A stretch of DNA of 64,000 nucleotides from JAJXWB01 sp037044955. GTDB lineage: Bacteria > Pseudomonadota > Alphaproteobacteria > Rhizobiales > Beijerinckiaceae. The notes under the pieces were generated by a model that worked only from the letters and a program-made list of their open reading frames with translations, was not told where the DNA came from and ran no database searches. The translations under genes were made by a program, and so were the position numbers. Each line of letters starts with the position of its first letter. The first letter of the stretch is position 1. The stretch is from assembly GCA_037044955.1 (NCBI GenBank), contig JBAOHX010000001.1:124001-188000 (forward strand), read 5' to 3'. This document shows, piece after piece, positions 18,101 to 29,659 of the stretch.

Positions 18101-18486
18101 ACGCTCAGCGCCAGCTCGCGCGCCTTCAGCTTGTCGCCGAACAGGTCGAGCGCTTCCGCTGACGGGCCGATGAACGCGATCCCGGCCGCCGCGACGGCGC
18201 GGGCGAAGGCGGCGTTCTCGGCGAGAAATCCGTAGCCCGGATGAATGGCGTCGCAGCCGGTCTCCTGCGCCAGCGCGACGATGCGCGCAATGTCGAGATA
18301 GGCCGCCACCCCCGACTTCGGCAGCGCATGCGCCTCGTCCGCCTTGCGCACATGCAGCGAGGCGGAATCGTCCTGCGAATGGATGGCGACGCTGGCCACG
18401 CCCAGCGCCGCCGCCGCGCGCGCGATGCGTATGGCGATCTCGCCGCGATTGGCGATCAGTATCTTTCGGAATGGCGGACGGGACAT
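15183..18486 (-). CDS. Fused acyl-CoA carboxylase: biotin carboxylase, biotinyl and carboxyltransferase domains (frameshift near its end)
   Basis: About 1,100 residues, all three functions of a biotin-dependent carboxylase in one chain. The biotin carboxylase begins FRKILIANRGEIAIRIARAA and has the ATP-grasp lid SGGGGRGM and FIEANPRLQVEHTVTE. The biotinyl domain carries VLEAMKMEHLVTAP near residue 520; the carboxyltransferase follows (DVVIATKDTSVGMGGPAMIE; SLCDTPGFMVG). Uncorrected, the frame runs on antisense to DUF3597. Removing one base from a GGG run at 15235-15237 gives the usual tail RPFVDTW and a stop at 15183. Acyl substrate is not predictable. It is the last gene of the 28020-15183 operon. 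Confidence 0.85.
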
Positions 18487-18529
18487 GTCTGTTCGACTCT
18501 CGCTTTTCTGTTCTGACGCGACGCGGCGT

Positions 18530-20255
18530 CTAGAGGCCCAATTCCTTGGCGATCTGCTGCTTGAGCTTGTATTTCTCGACCTTGTTGGTCGGCGTGACCG
18601 GCAGCGCCTCGACGAAGCGTATGTGCCTGGGGATCATGTATTTCGGCATGACCGCGCGCGCGTGATCGCGAATCTCCGCTTCGGTCGGCTGCTCGCCCGC
18701 GACGGGCTGGACGAAGGCGACGATGTCGTCTTCCGAGCCTTCGGCGGCCGGTATAGGCAGCGCCGCCGTCGCCTGCACCTTGGGATGGCGCGAGATCAGC
18801 GCCTCGACCTCGAACGACGAGACATTCTCGCCGCGCACGCGAAAAAACCCGCCCATGCGGTCGACGAAGCGATAGACGCCCGAGCCGTCGGGAATTTCCG
18901 CGCAGGCGTCGCCGGTATGGAACCAGAGATTACGGAACGTCTTGAGCGTCGCCTCGGGCTTGCGGAAATATTCCTGCAGCAACAGGCCGGGAAAGCGCGG
19001 GCGAATGCCGAGCTGCCCGACGACGCCCGGCGCGCATCTGTTGTCGTCGTCGTCGAGGATCGCGACTTCGAGCAGCGGCGAAGGCTTGCCCATGAAGCCC
19101 GTCGGCAGCTTTGCGGCGCCGTCGACCACGAGCACGCCGAGTTGGTTGCAGAGCTCGCGCATCTGCGTCTTGGAATATCCTTTCCTTGCGGCAGAGCGCG
19201 CGCCCTCCTCGTCGCCGAGTTCGTCGATCATGCCGACGAAGGGATTGCCGGATTCCGTCTGGCCGAAGCCGGCGGTGACGAAATCGATGCCGAAGCGCGT
19301 CGCGACCTCGCGATGGTTCGGCGGCAGCGGTTGCATGTGCACGATGGAGAGCGTGTTGCCGCGGTCGCCGTCGCGGGGCGGCGCGCCGAGCAGCCAGGGC
19401 GTCATCACGTCGAGCAGGATGGCGTAGGTGGCGCCGACTTCCGCGATGCGCTCCCAGAATTGCGTCGGCGAGAAGCGATCCCAGAGCCCGACCGTATTGC
19501 CCTTCCACACGGCGCGCGCGAGCAGGGCGAAAGCGCCGCCGACGTGATAGAGCGGCAGGTCGCAGTAGATGACGTCGTTCTCGCTCGTGAAGGCGCGCAG
19601 GAAGAACGTGTACTGGTTGATCCAGCGAAAATTCTGCAGAACGCCCTTCGAGGGCCCCGTCGTCCCGGACGTATAGACGATATTGGCGAGATCGAAGGGC
19701 CCCGGCGAAACCGGCGGCGCCTTGGCGCGATGCGCGCAGAGGGCCGCGAAATCGAGCAGCGTCGCATCGCCGAAGTCGGAGGGAAATGTCGCGCCGGCAT
19801 GGTCGTGATCTCCTGCCTTCGGCGTATGGATCACGAGGCGCGGCGGGCAGGCGCTCGCGCCGATTTCCTCGAGGATTTCGAGGAAGGACGGATCGGTGAC
19901 GAGCGCCGCCGGCCTGGTGTCGGCGAGCTGGTAGGAAAGCTGCGGTCCCTTGAAGTTGAAGTTGATCGGCGCAAACAGGCAGCCCGCGCGCCAGATGCCG
20001 AACATGGCGATGGCGCTGACCAGCGAATTGCGCGTCAGCACGCTGACGGAATCGCCGGGCGCGACGCCGGCCTCCAGCAAACCGCCGGCGAAACGGTCCG
20101 TGATCGTCGACGAATTGCGCGAACGTCAGGCGCACGCCGTCTTCGCCATAGTGGATGAACGTCTTGTCCGGCGTCCGCTTCGCGCATTCGGCGAGCTTGT
20201 CGAGCGCGATATCGCCCTGCGCGACCATTTGGGCGAAGGTCTGTTCGGGCGTCAT
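18530..20255 (-). CDS. ATP-dependent acyl-CoA ligase (one apparent frameshift)
   Basis: Corrected length 574 residues. The N-terminal frame starts at ATG 20255 (MTPEQTFAQMVAQGDIALDK); the main frame continues DRFAGGLLEAGVAPGDSVSV. They join at 20098-20099, where one extra G/C base would account for the shift. Adenylation motifs are present: VYTSGTTGPSKGVLQN, FGQTESGNP, FHTGDACAE and GENVSSFEVEALI, with the catalytic lysine in TPTNKVEKYKL. It resembles CaiC-type carnitine/crotonobetaine-CoA ligases. It lies between the importer genes and the carboxylase, so it probably activates the imported acid. Confidence 0.83.
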
Positions 20256-20264
20256 GGTCCGTTC

Positions 20265-21098
20265 CTATCGTTTGAGCGTCGGATCGAGCGCGATGCGCAG
20301 GGATTCGCCGAGCGCGTTGAAGGCGAGCGCCGTGAACAGGATGGCGAGGCCCGGCGGATACATCTGCTCGGGCGCGACGTCCATCGTCTGGTAGGCGCGC
20401 GCCAGCATGGCGCCCCAGCTCGGATTGGGCGGCTGCACGCCGAGGCCGAGAAAGCTCAGGCTCGCCTCCGCCAGCAGCGCGGCCGCCAGCAGCAGCGTCA
20501 CCTGCACGATCACCGGCTGCACCGTGTTCGGCAGGACGTGACGCCACAGGATATGCGGCGTCGAGGCGCCGAAGCAGCGCGCCGCGTCCACGTAGAGTTC
20601 GTGCCGCACGACCAGAGTGCGCGCGCGCGCCAGCCGCGCGAGCTGCGGCGCAAACACGATGCCGACGGCGATCATGCCGTTGGTGAGGCCGATGCCGAGC
20701 GCGCCGGTCACCGCGATCGCCAGAACGATCGCCGGGAAGGAGAGCAGCGTGTCGATCGTGCGCGAGATGACATCGTCGATCCAGCCGCCGAAATAGCCGG
20801 CGAGCAGGCCGACGGGCACGCCGAGCAGGATGGCGATCGCCACCGCGAGGAAGCTCGCGTAGATCGTCGCCGGTGCGCCGTGGATGAGGCGGCTCAATAT
20901 GTCGCGGCCGAGATCGTCCGTGCCCATCCAGTGCGCGGCGCTCGGCTCCTGCAGCATCTCGTTGACGTTCTGCGCGGTCGGCGAATAGGGCGAGAGCCAG
21001 GGCGCGGCGAAGGCCACGACGACGAGCAGGGCGAGATAGGCGATCGCCATCGCGGCGCGAACGTCTCGCCGCAGAAACGCGAGAAAGCCGCCGATCAT
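20265..21098 (-). CDS. Dipeptide/opine-type ABC transporter permease (DppC-like)
   Basis: 277 residues, six membrane segments. An N-terminal helix is followed by the extracytoplasmic LSPYSPTAQNVNEM...HWMGTDDLGRDILSRLIHG, typical of DppC/OppC. The EAA coupling loop appears near DAARCFGASTPHILWRHVLP, and SFLGLGVQPPNPSWGAML is family-specific. The start overlaps the DppB-like stop (ATGA). Confidence 0.92.
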   Translation of the reverse strand: MIGGFLAFLRRDVRAAMAIAYLALLVVVAFAAPWLSPYSPTAQNVNEMLQEPSAAHWMGTDDLGRDILSRLIHGAPATIYASFLAVAIAILLGVPVGLLAGYFGGWIDDVISRTIDTLLSFPAIVLAIAVTGALGIGLTNGMIAVGIVFAPQLARLARARTLVVRHELYVDAARCFGASTPHILWRHVLPNTVQPVIVQVTLLLAAALLAEASLSFLGLGVQPPNPSWGAMLARAYQTMDVAPEQMYPPGLAILFTALAFNALGESLRIALDPTLKR

Positions 21099-22051
21099 CG
21101 ACCAATCCTCGGATCGACGGCGGCGCACAGCACGTCGGTAATCAGATTGACCAGAATGACGACGATCACCATGGCGAAGACCACGCCCTGCACGACCGTG
21201 AAGTCGCGCTGGATCGCGGCATGCACGATCAGGCCGCCCATGCCCGGAATGGCGAAGACGGCCTCGACCACGACGGTTGCGGCGAGCAGGCGATTGAACA
21301 GCAGGCCGGTGACGGTCAGCAGGTTGACCGCAATGTTCTTGAGACCGTGCCGCCAGAGAATGGTCGACGTCGTCAGCCCCTTCGCGCGCAAGGTGCGCAC
21401 GAATTGCGAGCTCATGACGTCGAGCAGCGCGCCGCGCGTCTGTCGCGCCACTTCCGCCATGCCGCCCGCAGCCAGCGCCAGCGCGGGCAGCGTCGCATGA
21501 TAGAGCGCATCGCTTGGCGAAACGGAAAAGGCCGTCGCGCCCGTCGCGGGAAAAATGTTCCAGCGCAGCGCGAACAGCGAAACGAGGATCATCGCCAGCC
21601 AGAAATTCGGCACGGCTATGCCGACCGAGGCGAGCGTCATCGCGGCGCGATCGATCAGGCCGTTGGGCCGCGCAGCGGCGGCGGCGCCGAGCGGCACGCC
21701 GACGATCAGCGCCAACGCCAGCGCGAGCGCGACGATCAGCAGCGTGTGCGGGAAGCAGCGCGCGATGGAGGCGACGACATGCTCGCCGGACAGGATGGAT
21801 TGCGAGAGATCGCCGTGCGACGCTTTCCACAACCACGCGCCATATTGCACGAGGAACGGCCGGTCGAGGCCGTAGAGCCGGCGGATTTCCTCGATGCGCT
21901 GATCGGTGGCGTTGTCGCCGGCGAGCGTCACGGCGACGTCGCCGGGCAGCAGTTTCAGCAGGCCGAAGACGATGAATGTGGCAAGCACGATGACCGGCGC
22001 CGCCTGTAGCAGGCGGCGCCCGATCACGCGCAGCGCGGACGATCGCGCCAC
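21095..22051 (-). CDS. Dipeptide/opine-type ABC transporter permease (DppB-like)
   Basis: 318 residues with six membrane segments. It begins RRLLQAAPVIVLATFIVFGL, typical of DppB, and has a coupling loop at FVRTLRAKGLTTSTILWRHG and late VEAVFAIPGMGGLIVHAAIQ. It pairs with the DppC-like subunit encoded immediately downstream to form the membrane channel. Confidence 0.92.
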   Translation of the reverse strand: MARSSALRVIGRRLLQAAPVIVLATFIVFGLLKLLPGDVAVTLAGDNATDQRIEEIRRLYGLDRPFLVQYGAWLWKASHGDLSQSILSGEHVVASIARCFPHTLLIVALALALALIVGVPLGAAAAARPNGLIDRAAMTLASVGIAVPNFWLAMILVSLFALRWNIFPATGATAFSVSPSDALYHATLPALALAAGGMAEVARQTRGALLDVMSSQFVRTLRAKGLTTSTILWRHGLKNIAVNLLTVTGLLFNRLLAATVVVEAVFAIPGMGGLIVHAAIQRDFTVVQGVVFAMVIVVILVNLITDVLCAAVDPRIGR

Positions 22052-22054
22052 CGG

Positions 22055-23611
22055 TCAGCTCTCGAGCCAGACGCCTTCGTATTTCGGCTTGCCCAGAAGA
22101 TTGGGCTTGAAGCCCTTCACCTTCGACGACAGCGCATCCAGCTCGAACTGGAAGGCGAGCGGGCAGACGAGCGCGTTTTCCATGACGACGCGCTGCACCT
22201 TCGAAAAGGCCTTCTTGCGCTCGTCGAGATTTTCGGTGATGCGCGTCGCCTTCAGCGCATCCGGCAAGTCGGCCGGAACGTCCGCGCGCCCGGCGTTGAA
22301 ATACGAATCCTTCGAATACATCAGCGTGTAGGTGAGGCTCGGGTCCGGTCGTCCGGTCCATGCAGACAGCAGGCCCGCGCCTTTCTTGTCCTTGCCGAAG
22401 AAGGCGGCGCTCATTTCGGCGATCGAGCCGTTGGTGAATTTCGCCTTCAGTCCGACCTTGGCGAATTGCTCGATCAGGATTTCCTCGCGGCGGATCGAAT
22501 CCTGGTCGGTGTAGCCGATCAGGTCGAGTTCGAAGCCCTGCGGGACGTTCGCTTCCTTCAGCAGCGCGCGCGCCTTGTCGAGGTCGTGCGGATAGAGCTT
22601 GGCGACCTCGGCGTCGTAGGCCCAATGCGAGGAGGGCAGGTTCATGAAGGCCGGCTCGCCGACGCCTTCCAGTGTCGCCTTGACGAAGGTCGCGCGATCG
22701 ACCGCGTAGTTGAGCGCCTTGCGCACGCGGATGTCGTCGAACGGCGGCTTGCCCCAATTGTAGTAGATCTGCACGCAATAGACCGTCGGTCCCGTCGCCT
22801 GCTGGATGTTGGAGGCGCGCGCCAGCACCGCCTTCTGGCGCGCGGGCAGCGCATAGGCGACATGGTTCTGGCCGGCGACGACCGAGCGCACGCCGGTCGC
22901 CACTTCCGGAATGATCGCGAATTCGATGCCGTCGACGTAACGCTCGTTCGCGCGCCAGTATTTCTCGTAGCGCTTGACGACCAGCTTCTCGTTGTCGGTC
23001 CAGCTCACGAATTCATAGGCGCCGGCGCCGACGGGCTTGCGGTCGATATTGCCGTTCGCCTTCACGGCGGCCGGCGAGACCATCATGCCGGCGCGATCCG
23101 AGAGAATGCCCGGCAGAGCGGCGTCGGGTTGCGACAGTTTCAGCGTCACCTGTTGCGGACCGGTGACCTCGATGGACGAGACGGTCGCGAGGTCCGCCTT
23201 GATGTTCGAGCGCTGCTCGGTCTTCGCGCGTTCGAAATTGAATTTCACCGCTTCGGCGTCGAGCGGCGTCCCGTCGTGGAAGGTCACGCCCGAACGAATG
23301 TTCAGAACCAGCGTCTGCGGATCCGGGAAGGACCATTGCGCGAGGCCGGGCTTCGGCTTCAGCGTTTCGTAGTCCCACTCCACCAGCGTGTCGTACATCG
23401 GGTAGAGCATCGTGTGGTCGGAGCCCGCGCCGCCGGTCTGCGGATCGAGGCTCGACGGATTGGCGTTGGCGGAGACTTTCAGCACGCCGCCCTTCTTCGG
23501 CGCGCCCTGCGCGAGCGCGGACGTATCGATCAGCGCGGCCGCGCCCGCGGCGCCGGCCAGCGCCATCGCTTCGCGGCGCGTCAACCGACCGAATTGCTTG
23601 CGGTCTCCCAT
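22055..23611 (-). CDS. ABC transporter substrate-binding protein, family 5
   Basis: 518 residues. The N-terminus RLTRREAMALAGAAGAAALI has a twin-arginine-like export signal ending near SALAQ. The mature protein has SBP_bac_5 features: NPSSLDPQTGG, VTFHDGTPLDAEAVKFNFER, and VRKALNYAVDRATFVKATLE. It delivers a solute to the DppBC channel in the periplasm. Ligands of this family range from peptides to opines, nickel and glutathione; acyl-CoA genes in the operon suggest a carboxylated compound here. ATG 23611 is chosen because the signal sequence starts there. Confidence 0.92.
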   Translation of the reverse strand: MGDRKQFGRLTRREAMALAGAAGAAALIDTSALAQGAPKKGGVLKVSANANPSSLDPQTGGAGSDHTMLYPMYDTLVEWDYETLKPKPGLAQWSFPDPQTLVLNIRSGVTFHDGTPLDAEAVKFNFERAKTEQRSNIKADLATVSSIEVTGPQQVTLKLSQPDAALPGILSDRAGMMVSPAAVKANGNIDRKPVGAGAYEFVSWTDNEKLVVKRYEKYWRANERYVDGIEFAIIPEVATGVRSVVAGQNHVAYALPARQKAVLARASNIQQATGPTVYCVQIYYNWGKPPFDDIRVRKALNYAVDRATFVKATLEGVGEPAFMNLPSSHWAYDAEVAKLYPHDLDKARALLKEANVPQGFELDLIGYTDQDSIRREEILIEQFAKVGLKAKFTNGSIAEMSAAFFGKDKKGAGLLSAWTGRPDPSLTYTLMYSKDSYFNAGRADVPADLPDALKATRITENLDERKKAFSKVQRVVMENALVCPLAFQFELDALSSKVKGFKPNLLGKPKYEGVWLES

Positions 23612-23612
23612 G

Positions 23613-24637
23613 TCACCCTCCCTGTTGCGACAGGCCGGCTTTGTCGCCGGCGTTTGTTTCGTCGTTGCAGAATTGTTCCGCGAAATGACATGCCGCCCAA
23701 TGATCCCGCGCAATTTCCCGCCACTCCGGCGCGCGTTGCGCGCAGAGCTCGGCGGCATGGGCGCAGCGCGTTCGGAAATGGCAGCCGGACGGCGGATTGA
23801 TCGGGCTCGGGATCTCGCCTTCGAGCAGGATGCGTTCGCCCGTGCGCATATGCGACGGCAATGGCTCGGGCTCGGCGGACAGAAGGGCGCGCGTGTAGGG
23901 ATGGATCGCCGCCTCCGTCACCGCCTCAGCAGGCCCGAGCTCCACCAGTCGGCCGAGATAGGCGACGGCGATGCGGTCGCTGATGTGCGAGACGACGGAC
24001 AGGTCGTGCGTGATGAACAGGTAGGTGAGGCCGAGTTCGCGCTGCAGTTCGGCGAAGAGGTTGAGCACGTCGCCGCGAATGGACATGTCGAGCGCCGCCA
24101 CCACTTCGTCGCAGACGATCAGCTCGGGCTTCATCGTCAGGGTGCGCGCGATGACGACGCGCTGCTTCTGGCCGCCGGAGAGCTGATGCGGATAGCGCGC
24201 GCCGATTTCCTCCGGCAGGCCGACGCGCGCGAGCGCCTGCATGGCTGCGCGGCGGCGATCCTCGACCGCGCCGAGGCCGGCGATCGCCAGCGGCTCCATG
24301 ACGGAGGAGAGGATCGTGCTGCGCGGATTGAGCGCGGCGTTCGGGTCCTGGAACACGATCTGCCAGGCGCGGCGCGCGGCGCGGAATTCGCGCGCCGACA
24401 GCGTCGCGGCGTCGACGCCGTCGTGCAGGATCGAGCCCGCCGTTGGCGCCGTGAGATGCACGACGGCGCGGCCGATGGTCGTCTTGCCGGAGCCGGATTC
24501 GCCGATCAGGCCGAAGGTCTCGCCCTTGAAAATGTCGAAGGAGACGCCGTCGACCGCCTTCACCGTCGCGCCGCGTTCGGCGGCCGGAAACTCGATGCGC
24601 AGGTCGCGCACGGAGAGCGTGGGCGTGCGGGCGTCGC

Positions 24638-24641
<4 letters not shown>
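23613..24641 (-). CDS. Peptide-type ABC transporter ATPase (DppF-like)
   Basis: 342 residues. Walker A is GESGSGKTTIGR near residue 50, the Q-loop VFQDPNAALNPR, signature LSGGQKQRVVIAR near 155, Walker B ELIVCDEVVAALD and H-loop FITHDLSV. The C-terminal oligopeptide-transporter extension has cysteines in SGCHFRTRCAHAAELC, as in Fe-S or zinc binding DppD/F tails. Walker B glutamate follows the aspartate (DE), so it should hydrolyse ATP. Confidence 0.92.
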
Positions 24642-25668
<1,027 letters not shown>

Positions 25669-25672
<4 letters not shown>

Positions 25673-28020
25673 GCGGCGCCGCGCTCCGCGGCCTCGGCCA
25701 CAACGAGCTGGTCGCCGATCACGCCTGCGCGCTCGAGTTCGTCGATCTCGGCCTCGGAAAGTCCCAGCAATTCGCCGAGCACCGCACGATTGTATTGCCC
25801 GAGCGTCGGCGAAGGCGAGCGAACCGGGTAGGGCGCAGCAGCCTCGCGCACGGCGGCGGCAGGCTGCGCGTGCCGCCCGATGTAGGCGCGCTCGGACCAG
25901 AGCCAGTAGTTCGCGCGCGACGAGATGCGGATCCGTCGAGCAGATCGAGCGGCCGCCGCGCCACGCCGGCGGCGACGCCGATCTCCTGCAACGCGCTCAT
26001 CGCCGCGTCGGGCGTGCGCGCGCGCGTCCATGCAGTCAGCGCGACATCCACGCTCTTGCGTGGCCTGACGCGCGAGATCGGGGCGCGCGAGCAGCGCCGC
26101 AAGCCGCGTCCATGCGGCCTCGTCCGTGACGGCGATCGAAATCCAGGCGTCTTCGCCCGCGCACGGATAAATCCCGCTCGGCGCATGATCGGGATGGCGC
26201 CCGGCGGAGCGTTGCGGCGTCGTTCCATCGGCGGAATGCGCCGCGATCCATGGGCCGACCATCTGCATCATGCATTCGACCTGCGAGAGGTCGATGTGCT
26301 GGCCTTCGCCCGTCCGCCGCGCATGCAGCAGCGCGGCCATCAGCGCCGCCATGCCGGCCAGGCCGCCGACCGGATCGCCATAGGCCGGGTGGCCCATGAC
26401 AGGCGGATCGCCGGGGCGCCCGAGCAGGTGCGGCAGGCCCGAGCCCTGCTCCAGCGTCGAGCCATAGGCGCGGCAATCGCGCCACGGGCTGGACGCGCCG
26501 AAAGCCGACATGGACAAGGTGACGAGCCGCGGATTCTCAGCGCGAAAAATCGCGGGGGCGAGGCCGAGTTTCGGCAGCACCTCGACGGAATAATTCTCGA
26601 CCACAGCGTCCGCGCGCGCGGCCAGCGCCTTGGCGATGCGCACGCCCTCGGGCCGCGTCAGATCGACGGCGACGCCGCGCTTGTTGCGATTCATGACGGC
26701 GAAGCGGCCGGTCTTCTCGTAGAGCTTTTCGCGCAAGACGTTGGGGCGGCGGTCGACGCCGCGCCACCAGTCCGGATAGGAGCAGGCTTCGATCTTGATG
26801 ACGTCGGCGCCGAGGTCGGCGAGCGTGCGCGCGCAGAGCGGACCGGCCCATCCCATGGTGAAATCGAGGATGCGGAAGCCCGCCAGAGGCAGCGCGCCTT
26901 TCGCGGCGGCCGGCGTGTCGAAACGCGGCGCTTGCTCGCGCGGCGCCCACGCCGGGGCGCCGCCGCCCTTTCGCGCGAGAATCGCTTCAACGGTCGGCGG
27001 CGTGCGCGTCAGCCGCAGCGGCGACGCCGGCGCGCGCAACGTCCTCTCGCCATCGCGAATCGAAGCGATGGCGCCGCGCGTGAGAAATTCGGGAGAGGAC
27101 GCGAGGTCCTCGAGCTTCGGCACGACGACGATCGGCAGCTTGCGTTTCAATCCTTCCTGGAACCAGTGCGCGGCCGGCTTCTCCGCGAGCCGCGGCGCGA
27201 ATTGCGCTTCCAGTTCGTCGGCATGCGGCAGGCGCTCGAGCCCTGTCGTGAAATGCGGCGCGGCGCCGAGTTCGGGCAGGCCCAGCATGTCGCAGAAGCC
27301 GCGCCATTGCGCCGGCGTGACCATGGTCGCGCCGATCCAGCCGTCGCGCGCGCGATAGACGCCGAGCGGATAGGTGGGCGCGAAACGGCCGATGCCCGCG
27401 CGCTCCTGCGGCGCGCCGCGCAGCGCCGCCTCCGCGACCTGATATTCGGCGAGCGTGACGCAGGCTTCGTGGACGCTGGCCTCGAACCGCCGTCCGCCGT
27501 CGCGCGCCCGGGCGACGAGCCCGGCGCAGGCGGCGATGAAAGCCCAGAGGCCAGCCACATAGCCGGCCTGAAAATCCGGCGCGGCCATCGGCGGCCCTTC
27601 CTTCGGTCCGACGAGTTGCGCCAGCCCGGCCAGCGCGCGCACGGTCGCGTCGGTCGCCGCATGGTCGCGATACGGGCCGCTGCGCCCGAACCAGCTCGCG
27701 TCGATCACGATCAGATCGTGGTTTTCGGGCAGCGCCGGCGCCTCGGCCGCGCCGAGAACAAGCACGTCGCAGTCGCGGATGAGCGCCGCCGCGTCGGCGT
27801 CGTGCAAATATGCGAGACGCTTGCCGAAATTCAGGAAGGCGAAGGCCGCGCTCCGCCTGTCGTCCGCTTCGCCGAACAAGGGAGACGTCGCGCGAATGGG
27901 GTCGCCGCCGTCGGGTTCGAGTTTCAGGACGTCCGCGCCGAAATCCGCGAACAGCCGCGCGCACCAGGACGCCGAGGCGAGCGAACCCAGTTCGAGGACG
28001 CGAAGCCCCGCAAACGCCAT
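25669..28020 (-). CDS. Two-domain family III (CaiB/BaiF) CoA-transferase (local frame disruption near 25905-26080)
   Basis: About 780 residues, two CoA-transferase family III modules in tandem. Module 1 starts GLRVLELGSLASASWCARLF with FGADVLKLEPDGGD; module 2 starts GFRILDFTMGWAGPLCARTL with DVIKIEACSYPDW, NRNKRGVAVDL and AYGDPVGGLAGMAALMAAL. Between about 26080 and 25905 the sense passes into another frame (VDVALTAWTRARTPDAAMSA) and returns at NYWLWSERAYIGRHAQPA, so at least two compensating indels are present. It is the first gene of the operon. It may move CoA between the imported acid and a product. Confidence 0.8.
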
Positions 28021-28295
28021 GTCTCCTCCGGGGCGCCGAGCTGGAGACTTCCAGCGTCCTGCGCTTTGTCGCCGCTTCGGCGGCTGTTGGATCGAGCATG
28101 ACGAGCGCGCGCGCCGCGGGCAAGCAAAAATGCGCTCGGCCGCCGCGCATGGCCCGCATTCGCGGCGCGCGCGGCTGGTGGGAGACGCCGTCAGGCGGTC
28201 GTTTGGAAATTAGACGAATTAAAAAGGCGCAGCCTGACCCTTCAAGCCCGACGCAGGATCGTGTTACGCGCCAAGGGAGATCGAAAGAGCCGCAC

Positions 28296-28523
28296 ATGAT
28301 CGTCTGTTCCTGCAATCGCATCTCCGACCGCGATATCGAGAATTGCGCCACGACGCCGAAGAACGTCGCGGCCGCCTTCCGCGCGCTGGGTCGCGCGCCG
28401 CGATGCGGGCGCTGCGCCGGCGGGATCGACGAGGTTCTCAAGGCCGCGCGCGCCCGCGATTGCGATCATTGCGTCCCCGGCCGCTGCGATTGCGCCGAGC
28501 TCGGCGCGCAGGACGCGGCGTGA
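28296..28523 (+). CDS. Bacterioferritin-associated ferredoxin-like [2Fe-2S] protein
   Basis: 75 residues. Four cysteines expected to hold the cluster are at C4 and C6 (IVCSCNRIS) and in RCGRCAGGIDEV near 37-40; the helix RDIENCATTPKNVAAAFRAL is typical of the BFD domain. Bfd proteins donate electrons to bacterioferritin to release stored iron. No bacterioferritin gene is visible nearby, but the adjacent iron-uptake genes fit the role. Extra cysteines follow near 56-65 (CDHCVPGRCDC), which is unusual. Confidence 0.82.
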   Translation: MIVCSCNRISDRDIENCATTPKNVAAAFRALGRAPRCGRCAGGIDEVLKAARARDCDHCVPGRCDCAELGAQDAA

Positions 28524-28557
28524 CCTCCGCTTCGTCACATCCGCGGCGGCCGCGCTC

Positions 28558-28806
28558 ATGGACGAATTGAACGGCCGCCTGGTCGCCTGCCAGCTCATGA
28601 TCGCGGGCCTGGCGGCGCGCCTCGCCAACGCCTCGCCGGATCCGCTGCGCTTCATCACGGATTTCCGCGACGAGATGCATGCGGTCGTCTCCGGCGTGCG
28701 CCTTTCCGGCGAGGAGGAGGAAACGGCCGTGCGCGCGTCGGCGCGGCGCACGCTCGATGAATTGTTTTCGCTGATGAAGGGGCCGTCCAACTCCGCCGAG
28801 GGATGA
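28558..28806 (+). CDS. Conserved small protein of unknown function
   Basis: 82 residues, likely all-helical (MDELNGRLVACQLMIAGLAA; PLRFITDFRDEMHAVV; ARRTLDELFSLMKG). I do not recognise a family. It starts 34 bp after the Bfd-like gene on the same strand and could be co-transcribed. No signal peptide. Confidence 0.5.
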   Translation: MDELNGRLVACQLMIAGLAARLANASPDPLRFITDFRDEMHAVVSGVRLSGEEEETAVRASARRTLDELFSLMKGPSNSAEG

Positions 28807-28825
28807 GCCCGGCGCGCTGCCGAGA

Positions 28826-29365
28826 CTAGATCTCGACGCGACGGATCCGGTCCGTCGTCAGTGCGAACGCCCCGAGCCGCCAAAGGTCTTCCGCGATGGC
28901 CCGACCGCACGGCGCTTGCGTCAGCACCAGCGCCGCGGCGTCGACTCCGATCGAATTGCCGTCGATGGCGGCTTGCAGGCCAAGAAGAAACTCGCCCTCG
29001 CAGGATGTCAGCACGTCTTGCGCGTCGCGCAGGAAGTGGAAGCCGAACTCGCGCTCACGCCGCAGGGCGCGCGCGATCGACACGAGCGTCCTCACATAGT
29101 CGACAGCCATGAGCCGCTCGAACTGGCGCTCGGCAAGCTCGTAAGCCCGCGCGAGATGAGACATGTCGGCGTCTTCCTGCGCCGAAAGAACCAGGCGAAG
29201 GCAGTCGACGGCGAGCGCCTCGCGTCTGGACCGCGCGAAGTCGCGCACGACAATGCGTGTCTCAGCGTCTTTCATTCCGATGCGCCCGCTCGCGCCGCGC
29301 GCGTCCGAGACGGCAGGCCAGGACGTCGTTCGCGTCGACAGGATTTCGTGGTGCGCGTCGAACAT
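28826..29365 (-). CDS. Hypothetical protein, helical
   Basis: 179 residues from ATG 29365. The middle is strongly helical and arginine/glutamate rich (LARAYELAERQFERLMAVDY; IARALRREREFGFHFLRDAQ). No family recognised. The longer in-frame extension upstream to 29560 would run through the candidate iron box, so the shorter start is preferred. It is divergent from the TonB receptor gene and convergent with the preceding small gene. Confidence 0.55.
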   Translation of the reverse strand: MFDAHHEILSTRTTSWPAVSDARGASGRIGMKDAETRIVVRDFARSRREALAVDCLRLVLSAQEDADMSHLARAYELAERQFERLMAVDYVRTLVSIARALRREREFGFHFLRDAQDVLTSCEGEFLLGLQAAIDGNSIGVDAAALVLTQAPCGRAIAEDLWRLGAFALTTDRIRRVEI

Positions 29366-29510
29366 GTCGGTCTCCCCGGGCCCGATTGCCTGAGCGGAAT
29401 CGATACGTGCGCATCTCGAAGTCAGCAACGAATTATCGTCGCGAGACGCAAGATTAGAAGACGCATAATTCGCAAATCGGAACGCCGTCGCGCACGAGAA
29501 CGCTTTGCGA

Positions 29511-29527
29511 CTTAGAACAATTCCAGA
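29511..29527 (+). promoter_or_regulatory. Candidate iron control element (Irr box) upstream of the siderophore receptor
   Basis: CTTAGAACAATTCCAGA resembles the rhizobial iron control element TTTAGAANNNTTCTAAA, with three mismatches outside the spacer. It sits 133 bp before the receptor start. An irr gene lies at the far end of the same cluster (34972-35424). Confidence 0.4.
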
Positions 29528-29659
29528 GTGTATTTTTCGACGCGTTCCAATGTGAAGCATCGGAAGCCTCTTTCAATTGACTCGTGCTCGCGCGTTGCGG
29601 CATTGCTCGTTGCAATGCGCCGGAAAGGCGCTTGGAACTTGTCGAAAAGAGGATTTGTG